Source: Shewanella zhangzhouensis (lineage in GTDB: Bacteria; Pseudomonadota; Gammaproteobacteria; Enterobacterales; Shewanellaceae). From it: a DNA stretch of 64,000 bases. Below, one piece after another: positions 26,636 through 34,972 of the stretch. Each line of letters starts with the position of its first letter. The stretch's first letter is position 1. The translations under genes and the position numbers were made by a program. Below the pieces are notes generated by a model. The model was not told the origin of the DNA. It ran no database searches and saw only the letters and a program-made list of their open reading frames with translations. The stretch spans positions 866,501-930,500 of the forward strand of contig NZ_CP080414.1 in NCBI RefSeq assembly GCF_019457615.1, in the 5' to 3' direction.

Positions 26636-27106
26636 TCATTCGATGGCTATCAGTTCCACATCAAAAACCAGCACAGAACCACCGGGGATTTTGCCTACGC
26701 TGCGGCTGCCGTAGCCGAGGCTTGCCGGGATGAAAAAGCGCATCTTGTCGCCTTCCTTCATCAGTTGCACCCCTTCGGTCCACCCCTTGATAACCCGATT
26801 CAGCGGGAAGGCAATGGTCTCACCGCGCTCCACTGACGAGTCGAATACAGTGCCATCGGTCAGGGTGCCGTGGTAGTGCACGCGCACAGTGTCACTGGCG
26901 CTGGGGTGGCGCACGCCGCTGCCGGCAATCAGAAGCTCGTATTGAAGACCCGATGCCGTGGTGGTGACACCGTCACGCTTGGCGTTTTCAGCAAGGAAAA
27001 CGGCGCCTTTCTCTTCATTGAGCTTGGCGGCCTTTTGATTATTCATGGTGGTGAAAAAGTAAAAAATGACGCAGGCAATCACAATAACAGCGAGGGCAAC
27101 TCTCAT
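26636..27106 (-). CDS. FKBP-type peptidyl-prolyl isomerase with N-terminal membrane anchor
   Basis: 156 residues. One N-terminal hydrophobic helix (3-19) without a clear cleavage site, a short linker, then an FKBP domain (about 55-156) with the usual pocket residues: VHYHGTLTDGTVFDSS, FPLNRVIKGWTEG, FFIPASLGYG, LVFDVELI. It should act in the periplasm, tethered to the inner membrane, as a folding catalyst. FklB/FkpA relatives carry a dimerisation domain that is nearly absent here. Last gene of the DUF418-DUF1294-FKBP row. Confidence 0.93.
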   Translation of the reverse strand: MRVALAVIVIACVIFYFFTTMNNQKAAKLNEEKGAVFLAENAKRDGVTTTASGLQYELLIAGSGVRHPSASDTVRVHYHGTLTDGTVFDSSVERGETIAFPLNRVIKGWTEGVQLMKEGDKMRFFIPASLGYGSRSVGKIPGGSVLVFDVELIAIE

Positions 27107-27205
27107 GGGATGGATTCCGTAATGGCTGACTTTTGACTATCGTATGGAACTCAATATCTTATGGTTAAGCTGCTGCCGGGTAAAGTCTGGATGTCGGTGA
27201 AAGGC

Positions 27206-27559
27206 TTATCCCGCGACTGGTGTACCGGCAGTGACGTAATAAAAGGCGCCAACCGCCAGCAGCAGATGCACCGCCGTAGCAGCGTAAAATGGCCACAAAA
27301 AACCACGCTTACTGGTTTTATGGCGAAAGAGCCCCATGGCCAACATGGCGCCGCCGAAGCCGCCAATCAGTGCCAGCAGCCACAGCTTGATTTCGGCGGT
27401 TCTGGGTTTGTCTTTTAAGGCGGCGCGTTTATCAAGACCAAAGACCACAAAGGCTACCAGCCCAAGTCCGCCATAGCCTATGAGCAGCCACAACGGCAAC
27501 CAGTTCAGTGCCACCCCAATGGCCAACACCAAATAAAACACCAGGGCGAAAATAATCAT
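27206..27559 (-). CDS. DUF1294 small membrane protein
   Basis: 117 residues with four hydrophobic segments. The family core is clear: GLDKRAALKDKPRTAEIKL followed by LLALIGGFGGAMLAMGLFRHKT. Function unknown; members are often fused to cold-shock domains. ATG at 27559 has GAGGT upstream and overlaps the stop of the DUF418 gene by 4 nt (ATGA), so both are translated together. An upstream in-frame start at 27619 is rejected because it reads far into DUF418. Confidence 0.88.
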   Translation of the reverse strand: MIIFALVFYLVLAIGVALNWLPLWLLIGYGGLGLVAFVVFGLDKRAALKDKPRTAEIKLWLLALIGGFGGAMLAMGLFRHKTSKRGFLWPFYAATAVHLLLAVGAFYYVTAGTPVAG

Positions 27560-28701
27560 GATTTTACCTCGTGGGTGCTCGTTTCCCTCTGAGTGCGACC
27601 AAAGGCGAGATAGCGCCACAGTTTTTCCAGTGGCCCCTGTTTGAAATACCTCAAATACCAGGTGGCCAGAAGCAGCTGGCAGCCCGCCCAGGTCAGCGCC
27701 GCTATCAGGTAATGGATGCGATCAAAGCTTTGCAGCCAGTCGGGAAACAGGTAGCGGAAACAGGCAATCCCCAAGAGCGACTGCAAAATGTACAGCGACA
27801 ACGCCAGCTTGCCCACGTTTTGCAGCGGTTTCAGCAAGGCTTCACTACCCTGGCACAGCCTGATAATCAGGTCTGCATAGAGCACAGATACCGGAATGGC
27901 GCTGAATATCACGGTGATTTGAGCGAGATTGACCAGGGAGCGGGATTCGTTGAAATACAGGGCCAAATCCACTGCGCCCAGTACGAGCGCCAGCAGCAGT
28001 AACCTGATTCGGGCCGCATCAGTGAGCCCCTCGCTGAAAAAGTGGCTGCGGTAGAGGTACATGCCCAGCAGCATCATGCCGAGGATGTACCACAGCAGGG
28101 CGATGGGCAGCATTACCAGCGTCATCATCAGCATCATCGCCAGATGTTGAACCAGTTGGCCCAGATAGTTTCCAATCCAGGGGGCAAGGGATGCCTGATA
28201 CTCGGGGCTTAGCCGAGAGGGAAGCGGGTCTGTGGGCAGGGCCTGGGTCAGGAGCAGCATCACTATGGCCGAGAAACCGAGAAACTGCAGGGCTCTTTTG
28301 TGGATATGGGCGAGGGGCGCATCCAGATAACGAATGGCCACCATGGCAGAGAGACCGTAGCTGAGCAGCACATCACCGGGCCAGATAAATATCCCGTGGA
28401 GCGCACCGAAAAGCATCAGCACTTTGAGGCGGCGTTTCATGAGCCCGGTTTGACCAAGCTTCTGATATTGGATAACCAACCCGACACCAAAGAGCATGGT
28501 AAAGAGGCCGATAAAACGCCCTTCCAGAAACAGCCGTGAGAACACATCCAGCGGCATGTCTGATGCGGCGGCCGGAATAGTGGGCACATATCCCTCGAGG
28601 CTATTGCCCATAAAGAGGATGTTGATAAAAAAGATCCCAAGTACCGCGAGACCGCGGACACTGTCGATATTGGGATTACGCATTGGTGAGCTGGCTGACA
28701 T
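27556..28701 (-). CDS. DUF418 family multi-pass membrane protein
   Basis: 381 residues with about nine to ten hydrophobic segments. Family signs: NPNIDSVRGLAVLGIFFINI at the N-terminus, FRGRFIGLFTMLFGVG-like segment (FLEGRFIGLFTMLFGVG, about 59-75), and the closing FKQGPLEKLWRYLAFG. DUF418 proteins are distantly related to acyltransferase-3 membrane enzymes and their role is unknown. Start by position of the conserved N-terminus; an ATG six codons later is possible. Translationally coupled to DUF1294. Confidence 0.9.
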   Translation of the reverse strand: MSASSPMRNPNIDSVRGLAVLGIFFINILFMGNSLEGYVPTIPAAASDMPLDVFSRLFLEGRFIGLFTMLFGVGLVIQYQKLGQTGLMKRRLKVLMLFGALHGIFIWPGDVLLSYGLSAMVAIRYLDAPLAHIHKRALQFLGFSAIVMLLLTQALPTDPLPSRLSPEYQASLAPWIGNYLGQLVQHLAMMLMMTLVMLPIALLWYILGMMLLGMYLYRSHFFSEGLTDAARIRLLLLALVLGAVDLALYFNESRSLVNLAQITVIFSAIPVSVLYADLIIRLCQGSEALLKPLQNVGKLALSLYILQSLLGIACFRYLFPDWLQSFDRIHYLIAALTWAGCQLLLATWYLRYFKQGPLEKLWRYLAFGRTQRETSTHEVKS

Positions 28702-28753
28702 CCGTTGTCTTCCATCATCTTGTTATCAAAGGTGTTCAGCCTACCATGAAAAC

Positions 28754-28776
28754 AAAAAAGCGGGCCAGCGGCCCGC
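28754..28776 (-). terminator. Terminator of the SbtA-like gene
   Basis: Stem GCGGGCC/GGCCCGC with three-base loop (28760-28776), followed on the minus strand by six T. Confidence 0.85.
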
Positions 28777-28795
28777 GTCATTCACTGCACATTTG

Positions 28796-29740
28796 TTATT
28801 GCAGCAGGCTGGCAATCCAGTGCTGGTACAGCGGCAACCCTATCAGCACATTCACAGGGAAGGTGATACCCAGGGATGCCAGCATCGCGAGGCCAATATT
28901 GGCATCGGGAATGGCGGCGCGGATAGCTGCGGGGGCGGCTATATAGGAGGCGCTGGCAGTGAGGCCGGCCAGTACCAGCACAGTGCCTGCGGGTAAGCCC
29001 ATGGTGATGCCGGCGGCGATGCCGACCCAGGCAAGTGCAAAGGGGGTAATGGCTGCAAACACCAGCAGGCGCCACTGTTTAAGTGGCAGAGGTATACACA
29101 CCTTGGCCGTCACCAGCCCCATCTCCAGCAGGAACAGCGCCAGCAGGGTTTTAAAACCGCTGAGCAACATGGGGGCCAGGGGTTCGAGGCCTTGAGGTCC
29201 GTACAGCCAGCCGATGATGACACCACCCAGCAACAGGACCACGCCACGGCTGGTCAGTGCCTCGTGAAGTATGTTGCCGCCGCTGCTGTGGGGCTGATTT
29301 CCCTTGCTTAAACGACGATGCAGCCAGAGCATAATAACGATGGCGGGCAGTTCCAGCATGACCAGATACAAGGTGGTTTCAGGTCTCAGCTCCCAGCCTG
29401 CGGTTTCGGCCATCGCCATGACCACCGCAAAGGTCCCCGCACTCACGGAGCCATAGTGAGCGGCTATGCTGGCGGCATCAGAGGTTGTGAGCCGTACCAA
29501 GAGCCGCAGTATCGGAAACAGCGCCAGCGGAATAATAAAGCCCAGCCCGACGACGGTCAGCAGCTCCATGGGTTGCAGGTGGTCGGTTTGACCATGTAGT
29601 GACATACCGCCTTTAAGCCCCAGTGTCAGCATCAGCAAAATCGACAGGGTCTCGTAGATGGATTCCGGGACCTTAAGATCCGATTTGATCACTCCGGCCA
29701 AGAGGCCCAGGGCAAAAAAGGCAATAACAATATCCGGCAT
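28796..29740 (-). CDS. SbtA-like sodium-dependent bicarbonate transporter family permease
   Basis: 314 residues with about ten hydrophobic segments in two related halves, the Sbt_1 (formerly DUF897) family. Recognisable parts: LTLGLKGGMSL in TM2, HYGSVSAGTFAVV in the first half and ASASYIAAPAAIRAAIP in the second, which correspond to the paired Ser-rich ion/substrate sites of cyanobacterial SbtA. Bicarbonate is the substrate of the best-known members; here it is inference. ATG at 29740 has CTGGAG upstream; a start nine codons earlier lacks one. No SbtB (PII-like) partner gene is adjacent. Divergent from a LysR gene that probably controls it. Confidence 0.87.
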   Translation of the reverse strand: MPDIVIAFFALGLLAGVIKSDLKVPESIYETLSILLMLTLGLKGGMSLHGQTDHLQPMELLTVVGLGFIIPLALFPILRLLVRLTTSDAASIAAHYGSVSAGTFAVVMAMAETAGWELRPETTLYLVMLELPAIVIMLWLHRRLSKGNQPHSSGGNILHEALTSRGVVLLLGGVIIGWLYGPQGLEPLAPMLLSGFKTLLALFLLEMGLVTAKVCIPLPLKQWRLLVFAAITPFALAWVGIAAGITMGLPAGTVLVLAGLTASASYIAAPAAIRAAIPDANIGLAMLASLGITFPVNVLIGLPLYQHWIASLLQ

Positions 29741-29845
29741 AGTTGACTCCAGCAGCCCGGTTTTCACCGGGGATAAGGCAAGTTTGACGGCTGGAGATTG
29801 TGCCCATCATTAGCTATATTGAAAAATAAATTTTATTAGCACTAT

Positions 29846-29865
29846 ATATAGATATTTATCTATAT
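29846..29865. promoter_or_regulatory. 20-bp perfect inverted repeat between sbtA-like and lysR genes
   Basis: ATATAGATA-TT-TATCTATAT lies in a very AT-rich divergent promoter region, 28 bp before the LysR ATG. Probable operator for the LysR protein or promoter element. It does not give a clean T-N11-A match, so the assignment is tentative. Confidence 0.5.
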
Positions 29866-29892
29866 CATGGTTTGCGTTTGAAGGGTCGATGG

Positions 29893-30870
29893 ATGGATAA
29901 CCCCAGGCTTAAACAACTTAGTGTAAGACTGTTGCAGGTGTTTATTACCGTGGTGCGCCTTGGCAATGTGTCTGCCGCCGCCCGGCAGTTGCACCTTACC
30001 CAGCCCACGGTTTCTCTGCAGTTGAAGAAGATTGCCGAGCTCGTGGGGGAGCCGCTGCTGGAGAGCAGAGATGGCGTCATGGGACCAACGGATGTGGGGG
30101 AGGAGGTGTACCGGGCCGCCTGCGATATACTCTTGCGCCTCGATGATTTGGACGATTTTCTCGGCGGCATAAGGGAAGGGGAGAGCGGTCATATCCGCAT
30201 CGGTCTGGTGACCACGGCCAAGTACGTGATGCCACGTATTCTGGGCCCTTTCTATCGCCGCTTCCCCAAGGTGCAGGTCACCCTCAGCATAGGTAACCGT
30301 GCCCATGTGCTCAACCGCTTTGCCCATCAGGAGGACGATCTCTACCTCTTCAGCCATCCACCCGCAGGGGAATCTGTGCTGGCCTCCCGGATTATCACCA
30401 ACCCACTTAAATTGATTGCCCCGGCCGATCACTGGGCTGTGGGGCAAAAAGGCCTGGGCTTTGACGTGCTCAAGGGCGAGCGTTTTATTATGCGTGAACC
30501 GGGGTCAGCCACCCGGATGATGTTTGAAAGCTGGCTCAGTGCCCGCGGTATCGAACTCAGTGACATCATGCAAATCGAGAGTAACGAGGCTATACGCTTA
30601 AGCGTTGCCTCCGGGCTGGGTTTGTCGGTGATTTCTGCCCATACCCTCAGCGAGGGGGATATGGGGCCTGAAAAGCCCGCCGTGCTGGACGTGGCGGATT
30701 TTCCCCTTCGCAGCAACTGGTATCTGGTGGCACGGCGCGATAAACGGCTGCCCCAGAGTGCATTGCAGCTTATTCGCTTTATGGCTGAGCATTTGGGGGA
30801 CTGTATTGACCCCGGTTACGTGGCCGACAACATAGAGGCACTCCACCGCGTCTTTACCCCTTCCCGTTAA
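29893..30870 (+). CDS. LysR-type regulator, probably of the SbtA-like gene
   Basis: 325 residues: winged HTH (about 8-70) with VFITVVRLGNVSAAARQLHLTQPTVS-like helix-turn-helix (cut here for length) and a periplasmic-binding-type effector domain (about 95-300; GHIRIGLVTTAKYVMPRIL, SNEAIRLSVASGLGLSV). The HTH and effector start resemble CbbR/CmpR regulators of carbon fixation and bicarbonate uptake, fitting the divergent carrier. ATG at 29893 has GAAGGG upstream; an earlier frame start at 29872 is less likely. No terminator seen directly after it. Confidence 0.88.
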   Translation: MDNPRLKQLSVRLLQVFITVVRLGNVSAAARQLHLTQPTVSLQLKKIAELVGEPLLESRDGVMGPTDVGEEVYRAACDILLRLDDLDDFLGGIREGESGHIRIGLVTTAKYVMPRILGPFYRRFPKVQVTLSIGNRAHVLNRFAHQEDDLYLFSHPPAGESVLASRIITNPLKLIAPADHWAVGQKGLGFDVLKGERFIMREPGSATRMMFESWLSARGIELSDIMQIESNEAIRLSVASGLGLSVISAHTLSEGDMGPEKPAVLDVADFPLRSNWYLVARRDKRLPQSALQLIRFMAEHLGDCIDPGYVADNIEALHRVFTPSR

Positions 30871-30882
30871 CCGTGTCCGTCT

Positions 30883-31020
30883 TTGGTTTTACGCTGTTAC
30901 GGCAACTATACTTGGAGATGCAGTATCCGGGTATGTTGCCGGGCCGCCTTGTCCTTAACACACAAGCCGATTCACCGATTTGCCTTCGACCTTCATGTCG
31001 CCGTTATTACATGTAACAAC
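30883..31020 (+). promoter_or_regulatory. Promoter and 18-bp palindrome upstream of the secreted unknown at 31113
   Basis: TTGGTT (30883-30888), 18 bp, TATACT (30907-30912) forms a plausible promoter. Downstream lies GTTATTACATGTAACAAC (31003-31020), palindromic except at one base pair, which could bind a dimeric regulator inside the leader. GAGGAT precedes the ATG at 31113. Confidence 0.4.
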
Positions 31021-31112
31021 ACCGGAAAACAGTTACCGGAAGTAGGTATCCAGAGGCAAGGGGTTGCCTGAGAGCATATCCAGGGACGTTTCACTCATCA
31101 GAGGATAGTGTT

Positions 31113-31664
31113 ATGACCAAGAAGAACCCCTTGCTGAGGGCCTTGCCCTGCGCCCTGGGGCTGGCAATGGCCGGTGCAGTGGCACCGCTTTATGCCTCAG
31201 ATACTCAGGCTTTGCTGGACGATGCACTCAGCGCCGCACCTCCCACCTTGAGGGACAAGGTGACCGTTATGGACTGGCAACACAATGTGCTGCAACAGGG
31301 AAGCAGTAACTACACCTGTTTCCCCACGCCGCCCAGTCTGCAAGGAAAAGCCCCCATGTGTATGGACGGGCCCTGGATGATGTGGGCCGATGCCTGGTCC
31401 AATAAAAAGCCGTTTCAGGCCAAGTCGATAGGTATTTCCTATATGTTGGCGGGTGATGGCGGTGCCAGTAATACCGACCCCTTCGCCGAGGGCAAAACAG
31501 ACGACAATCAGTGGATAGTCGAAGGTCCGCACCTGATGATTATTACCCCCGATGCCGCCCTGTTGGACAGTCTGCCAACCGATCCCTATGAGGGTGGCCC
31601 CTATGTGATGTGGAAAGGGACGCCCTATGCCCACATCATGGTGCCGGTGGGCCCGAGAAAGTAA
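31113..31664 (+). CDS. Secreted protein of unknown function
   Basis: 183 residues. Signal peptide with cut after LYA (residue 28, VAPLYASD). The mature part has two Cys (in NYTCFPTPP and APMCMDGPWMMWAD), likely a disulfide, and Trp/Met-rich stretches, then GPYVMWKGTPYAHIMVPVG at the end. I do not recognise a Pfam family, but the motif-like texture suggests a conserved periplasmic protein. Own promoter and terminator; satP lies downstream in a separate unit. Confidence 0.75.
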   Translation: MTKKNPLLRALPCALGLAMAGAVAPLYASDTQALLDDALSAAPPTLRDKVTVMDWQHNVLQQGSSNYTCFPTPPSLQGKAPMCMDGPWMMWADAWSNKKPFQAKSIGISYMLAGDGGASNTDPFAEGKTDDNQWIVEGPHLMIITPDAALLDSLPTDPYEGGPYVMWKGTPYAHIMVPVGPRK

Positions 31665-31671
31665 CCAGCCA

Positions 31672-31694
31672 AACGCCCGTTCCGGGCGTTTTTT
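31672..31694 (+). terminator. Terminator of the secreted unknown
   Basis: Stem AACGCCCG/CGGGCGTT with TTC loop, then TTTT, 8 nt after the stop. Confidence 0.88.
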
Positions 31695-32075
31695 ATGAAC
31701 AAACCGCCTATTTGGGTGGTTCTTATTGGCCTCTCGTCCATGCCTTTTCACCAACAGAGAATCCTGCTTCATACTGTCAGGCTTGTCAGCTGGGGTCTCT
31801 ATTTTTAACCCTGATGCAGGCTGTTTGGAAATGTGTGCGATTGATGCCAGGTCAATGATTTTAAAACCATTAACAAGAGTGTGTCTAACTTGTTGAATTT
31901 GTGTATCTTGCTGTGGCTCACAGCCTGAGATTTATGCCATTGAGTTTTCGAGGTGGCTCCACTAGAATGCGCCGCCCTCACTGATGACCCGGGTGCTTAA
32001 CCGGTCACTAAGGGCACAGTATATCCCGGTCGTTGGGGCTCAAGCGCCGACGGTTTTACCATTCAGGAGTTTACT
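31695..32075 (+). promoter_or_regulatory. Long leader of satP
   Basis: About 380 bases without a gene. GCTGTG-GCT-CACAGC (31910-31924) is a perfect short palindrome. A GC-rich stretch (ACCGGTCACTAAGGG ... CCCGGTCG, near 31999-32034) may fold in the mRNA. CAGGAG precedes the ATG. No promoter could be fixed. Confidence 0.35.
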
Positions 32076-32678
32076 ATGTCCACCCCTCTGGCCAACCCCG
32101 CCCCACTCGGGCTGATGGGTTTTGGCATGACCACCATTTTGCTCAACATTCATAACGCCGGTTTCTTTCCCATTGATGCCATGATCCTGGCCATGGGGAT
32201 TTTTTACGGCGGTTTGGGGCAGGTGATTGTCGGTATCATGTGTTTTATGCGCGGCGATACTTTTGGCACCACGGCCTTTACCTCTTATGGCCTGTTCTGG
32301 CTGACGCTGGTTGGGCTGATTTTGATGCCAAACGCCGGTGTGGCAGCAAGTCCTGCATCCTTTATGGGCTGGTATCTGGCACTCTGGGGTGTGTTCACCG
32401 GCTTTATGTTTATTGGGTCATTGCGCTACGCCCGCATCAAACAGTTTATTTTCGGCTCCCTGACGCTGCTGTTTTTCCTGCTGGCGGCACGGGATTTTAC
32501 CGGCAGTGAACTCATTGGTACCATCGCCGCCTGGGAAGGCATTCTCTGCGGTGCATCCGCCATTTACTTTGCCATGGCGCAGGTGATTAACAACGAATAT
32601 GGCCGCACTGTGTTGCCCGTTGGTGAGCGCAAACTCAAGGCGCCAGTGGTTGCCGTGACCGAAGCCAAGGCGGCCTGA
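32076..32678 (+). CDS. satP: Acetate/succinate uptake transporter SatP (GPR1/FUN34/YaaH family)
   Basis: 200 residues, six membrane segments. The family signature NPAPLGLMGFGMTT is at residues 7-20, and the MxxxxGG-like segments ILAMGIFYGGLGQVIVGIMCF and the Asn/Thr pore-side residues follow in order. The protein takes up acetate and other short acids with protons at the inner membrane. It fits a metabolism in which acetate matters, as the RamB/PrpR-like regulator 16 kb away would suggest. Monocistronic, ended by the hairpin at 32708. Confidence 0.93.
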   Translation: MSTPLANPAPLGLMGFGMTTILLNIHNAGFFPIDAMILAMGIFYGGLGQVIVGIMCFMRGDTFGTTAFTSYGLFWLTLVGLILMPNAGVAASPASFMGWYLALWGVFTGFMFIGSLRYARIKQFIFGSLTLLFFLLAARDFTGSELIGTIAAWEGILCGASAIYFAMAQVINNEYGRTVLPVGERKLKAPVVAVTEAKAA

Positions 32679-32707
32679 GGCCATAAGCTCTTGTGTTGAT
32701 AACAACT

Positions 32708-32737
32708 AAAAATGCCCTGTAATACAGGGCATTTTTG
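32708..32737. terminator. Bidirectional terminator between satP and DUF4124 gene
   Basis: Stem AAAAATGCCCTGT/ACAGGGCATTTTT with AAT loop, between stops at 32678 and 32764. Confidence 0.92.
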
Positions 32738-32763
32738 TTTTCTGGGCGAGAGAATGATGTGGC

Positions 32764-33375
32764 TTAGCCGCCCACTTTTTTATAGGTGAACTCGAGTTCG
32801 CCACCCTTGGTATTGCGCAGCAGCGTCATTTCAGCGGCGGAGATGCTGATAAGCTGGCTTTTATTCAGTCGCACATCGGCCTCGGTTTTGGACTGGCCGT
32901 TGGGCAATGTTATCGACTTGGTTTTTATCTGTACCTGAAGCTCATTGCCAACCAGTTTCCAGCTGCCTTTGAGGGTTAATTTTGAGCCGAAAAGGTTCGC
33001 ATCGCGGGTATAGCTGCCATCGGCTGCGTAAGTATCAATGGCGTCGTTCAGCATATCGTCCTGCCAGCGGCCCAGCAGCTGTTTGGCACTGAAAGTGGCA
33101 GGGGACTTCTTTGCCCCCGAATCCGCTGTCAGCCTGGTGTCCGGGGTGGCTTCATCGATATCGGCGTCTTCATCCTCGCCGTCATAGTGGCTGGATGGGC
33201 TGATGGGTGCTGACTTGTCGGTGACCCTGAGTTCCTCGGCTGCTTCCGACGGGGGGCGGTCACCGAAATGAACCTTGCCGTCCTTATCCACCCACCTGTA
33301 GACGTTATCTGCCTGTGCGGGCTGGGCCAGGCTCAGGCCAACCAGCACCCCCAGCAGTGTCATGTGCAATTTCAT
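32764..33375 (-). CDS. Secreted DUF4124-domain protein
   Basis: 203 residues. Signal peptide 1-22 (ends AQPAQA), then a DUF4124 domain beginning DNVYRWVDKDGKVHFGDRPP (23-42), an acidic low-complexity linker (about 65-85), and a C-terminal part (about 100-203) with GRWQDDMLNDAIDTYAADGSY and LKGSWKLVGNELQVQIK that looks like a lipocalin-type beta fold. Function unknown. ATG at 33375 has AAGGAT upstream. Last of three genes on this strand after the two OmpA-family proteins. Confidence 0.82.
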   Translation of the reverse strand: MKLHMTLLGVLVGLSLAQPAQADNVYRWVDKDGKVHFGDRPPSEAAEELRVTDKSAPISPSSHYDGEDEDADIDEATPDTRLTADSGAKKSPATFSAKQLLGRWQDDMLNDAIDTYAADGSYTRDANLFGSKLTLKGSWKLVGNELQVQIKTKSITLPNGQSKTEADVRLNKSQLISISAAEMTLLRNTKGGELEFTYKKVGG

Positions 33376-33464
33376 GGCATATATCCTTATATTTCCAGGC
33401 GCGCGATCTTCGCAGGTGATGGCGCGCGGGGCAATCACCTGCTGAATGCGTTTTATCCCGGTCG

Positions 33465-34919
33465 CTACTTTTTATCAGATCTCAGTACCAGCTCTACCCG
33501 GCGGTTTTGGCTTTGACCTGTCTCGTTGGCATTGCTGGCCACCGGGCTGAATTCCCCCATGCCATGGGCTTCGAGCTGCGCCGGTTTGATTTGATAATCC
33601 GCGCCCAAGGCCTTGACCACGGCGGCGGCGCGGCGCTCAGACAGGCTGAGGTTGTAGGCTTTGTCGCCCTGGTCATCCGTGTGACCAACCACGTAAAAAT
33701 GGCGTGCCGGGTTTTGCTTAAGGTAGCTTGCCAGTACCTCCAGTACCGGTTTTGACTCAGGCAGCATGCGGTCGCTGTCGTAGTCGAACAGCAGGCCGTC
33801 GAGGGTGGCTTTGCCCGTTTGCGTGATAGCGTCTGTGAGGGCGGTAAGATCGATACCAACCCGGTTATCGTTCAGGCCGGTTGCCTCTATTACCTTAAGC
33901 TCGTTCCACAGTGCGCCCGAGTAGCCCAGGGTATAGCTGGAGACAGTGATGTCGCCCTCGGGGCGGCTCAGTCGGTACAGGCTATAGAACTGGCTTTCAT
34001 CGTTGCCGTTGGACACTGTGGGCGTGAGGGCATAATAGATGGCATCCTTGCTGATACAGCCCTTGGCCTCGCAGCTGAAAACCTCCTGAAATCCGAGCTT
34101 TTTCAGTGCTGCTACATAGTTGGCATTCACTTCATATTCGGAGTAGCTTCGCGGCAGGCTGTAGGCGATTTGTGTGAGTTTTCCCTCGGCGATGGCGGTG
34201 ACCGCTTTTTTACCTTCAATGCCCGTCAGCACAGGGGATTTTGCATACCCCTGCTGGCTGTATTTGGCAATAAAGGCTCCGGGGAGGCGCTGCATCAGGG
34301 GATGGTCGGCGCTGCCTCTGGCATCTTTTGCGCTGTTATCCGCCACCTTGATGTCGGTAGGTTGTGCGGTGAGCAGGGCGGCATCAATCTTGACCAGATC
34401 CAGAGGCTCTGGGGTGGCTTCGAGCAAATCCAGTTGCAGATTGGTGCCCCTGTGCCAATTGGCGCTGTACAGGCTAATGTAGATATCACCGCTGGGTCTG
34501 GAGAGTTTGGCGGTCAGCATCGATGGCTCACGCTTACTCACGCTGGATAAGGGCGATATCTGATTGTAGAGCTTTTCTTCGTTGCCACAGTCGCTGCCGT
34601 GGCATTCAAATAATATGCTGGCCCCTTGCTGCAGCAATTGTGCCTTGTGGTTATTAATGACGTGCTCAGGTGTAAAGCTCACAGGCAGTTTGTAATTGAC
34701 CCGACTGAGCACACCGCCCACGTCAGTCACGGCATAGGCGTTAGCGTTCATTCCCGTGATTAAGGGGTAGGGAATATAGTGCCGCTGCTCTTGTTTCTCT
34801 TTTTTGGCTTCGGGAAAGACAGAAAAAAGAGTGGGGAAATCGGCCGCAACTGTTTGCTTTGGCAGCAATGAGGCCGGAAGATACATTGCCATGGCACAGG
34901 TGAAAATACGTCTTTTCAT
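33465..34919 (-). CDS. Secreted protein with two DUF4892-like modules and OmpA C-terminal domain (copy 2)
   Basis: 484 residues. Signal peptide 1-26. First DUF4892-like half (about 45-190) and a second, complete one (about 210-365, opening SADHPLMQRLPGAFIAKY), each with a Cys pair (FECHGSDC and FSCEAKGC) likely joined by a disulfide. The C-terminal OmpA domain (about 375-484; LLFDYDSDRMLPES, FYVVGHTDDQGDKAYNLSLSERRA) should bind peptidoglycan. So the protein is a periplasmic or outer-membrane-linked cell-wall tether. Shares the full layout with the gene before it, so the pair is a tandem duplication. Confidence 0.87.
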   Translation of the reverse strand: MKRRIFTCAMAMYLPASLLPKQTVAADFPTLFSVFPEAKKEKQEQRHYIPYPLITGMNANAYAVTDVGGVLSRVNYKLPVSFTPEHVINNHKAQLLQQGASILFECHGSDCGNEEKLYNQISPLSSVSKREPSMLTAKLSRPSGDIYISLYSANWHRGTNLQLDLLEATPEPLDLVKIDAALLTAQPTDIKVADNSAKDARGSADHPLMQRLPGAFIAKYSQQGYAKSPVLTGIEGKKAVTAIAEGKLTQIAYSLPRSYSEYEVNANYVAALKKLGFQEVFSCEAKGCISKDAIYYALTPTVSNGNDESQFYSLYRLSRPEGDITVSSYTLGYSGALWNELKVIEATGLNDNRVGIDLTALTDAITQTGKATLDGLLFDYDSDRMLPESKPVLEVLASYLKQNPARHFYVVGHTDDQGDKAYNLSLSERRAAAVVKALGADYQIKPAQLEAHGMGEFSPVASNANETGQSQNRRVELVLRSDKK

Positions 34920-34972
34920 ACTGCTGTAGTTCCTTGTCCGTTTAAGTCTTTGATGCTTAGTAAAAAAGCCGG

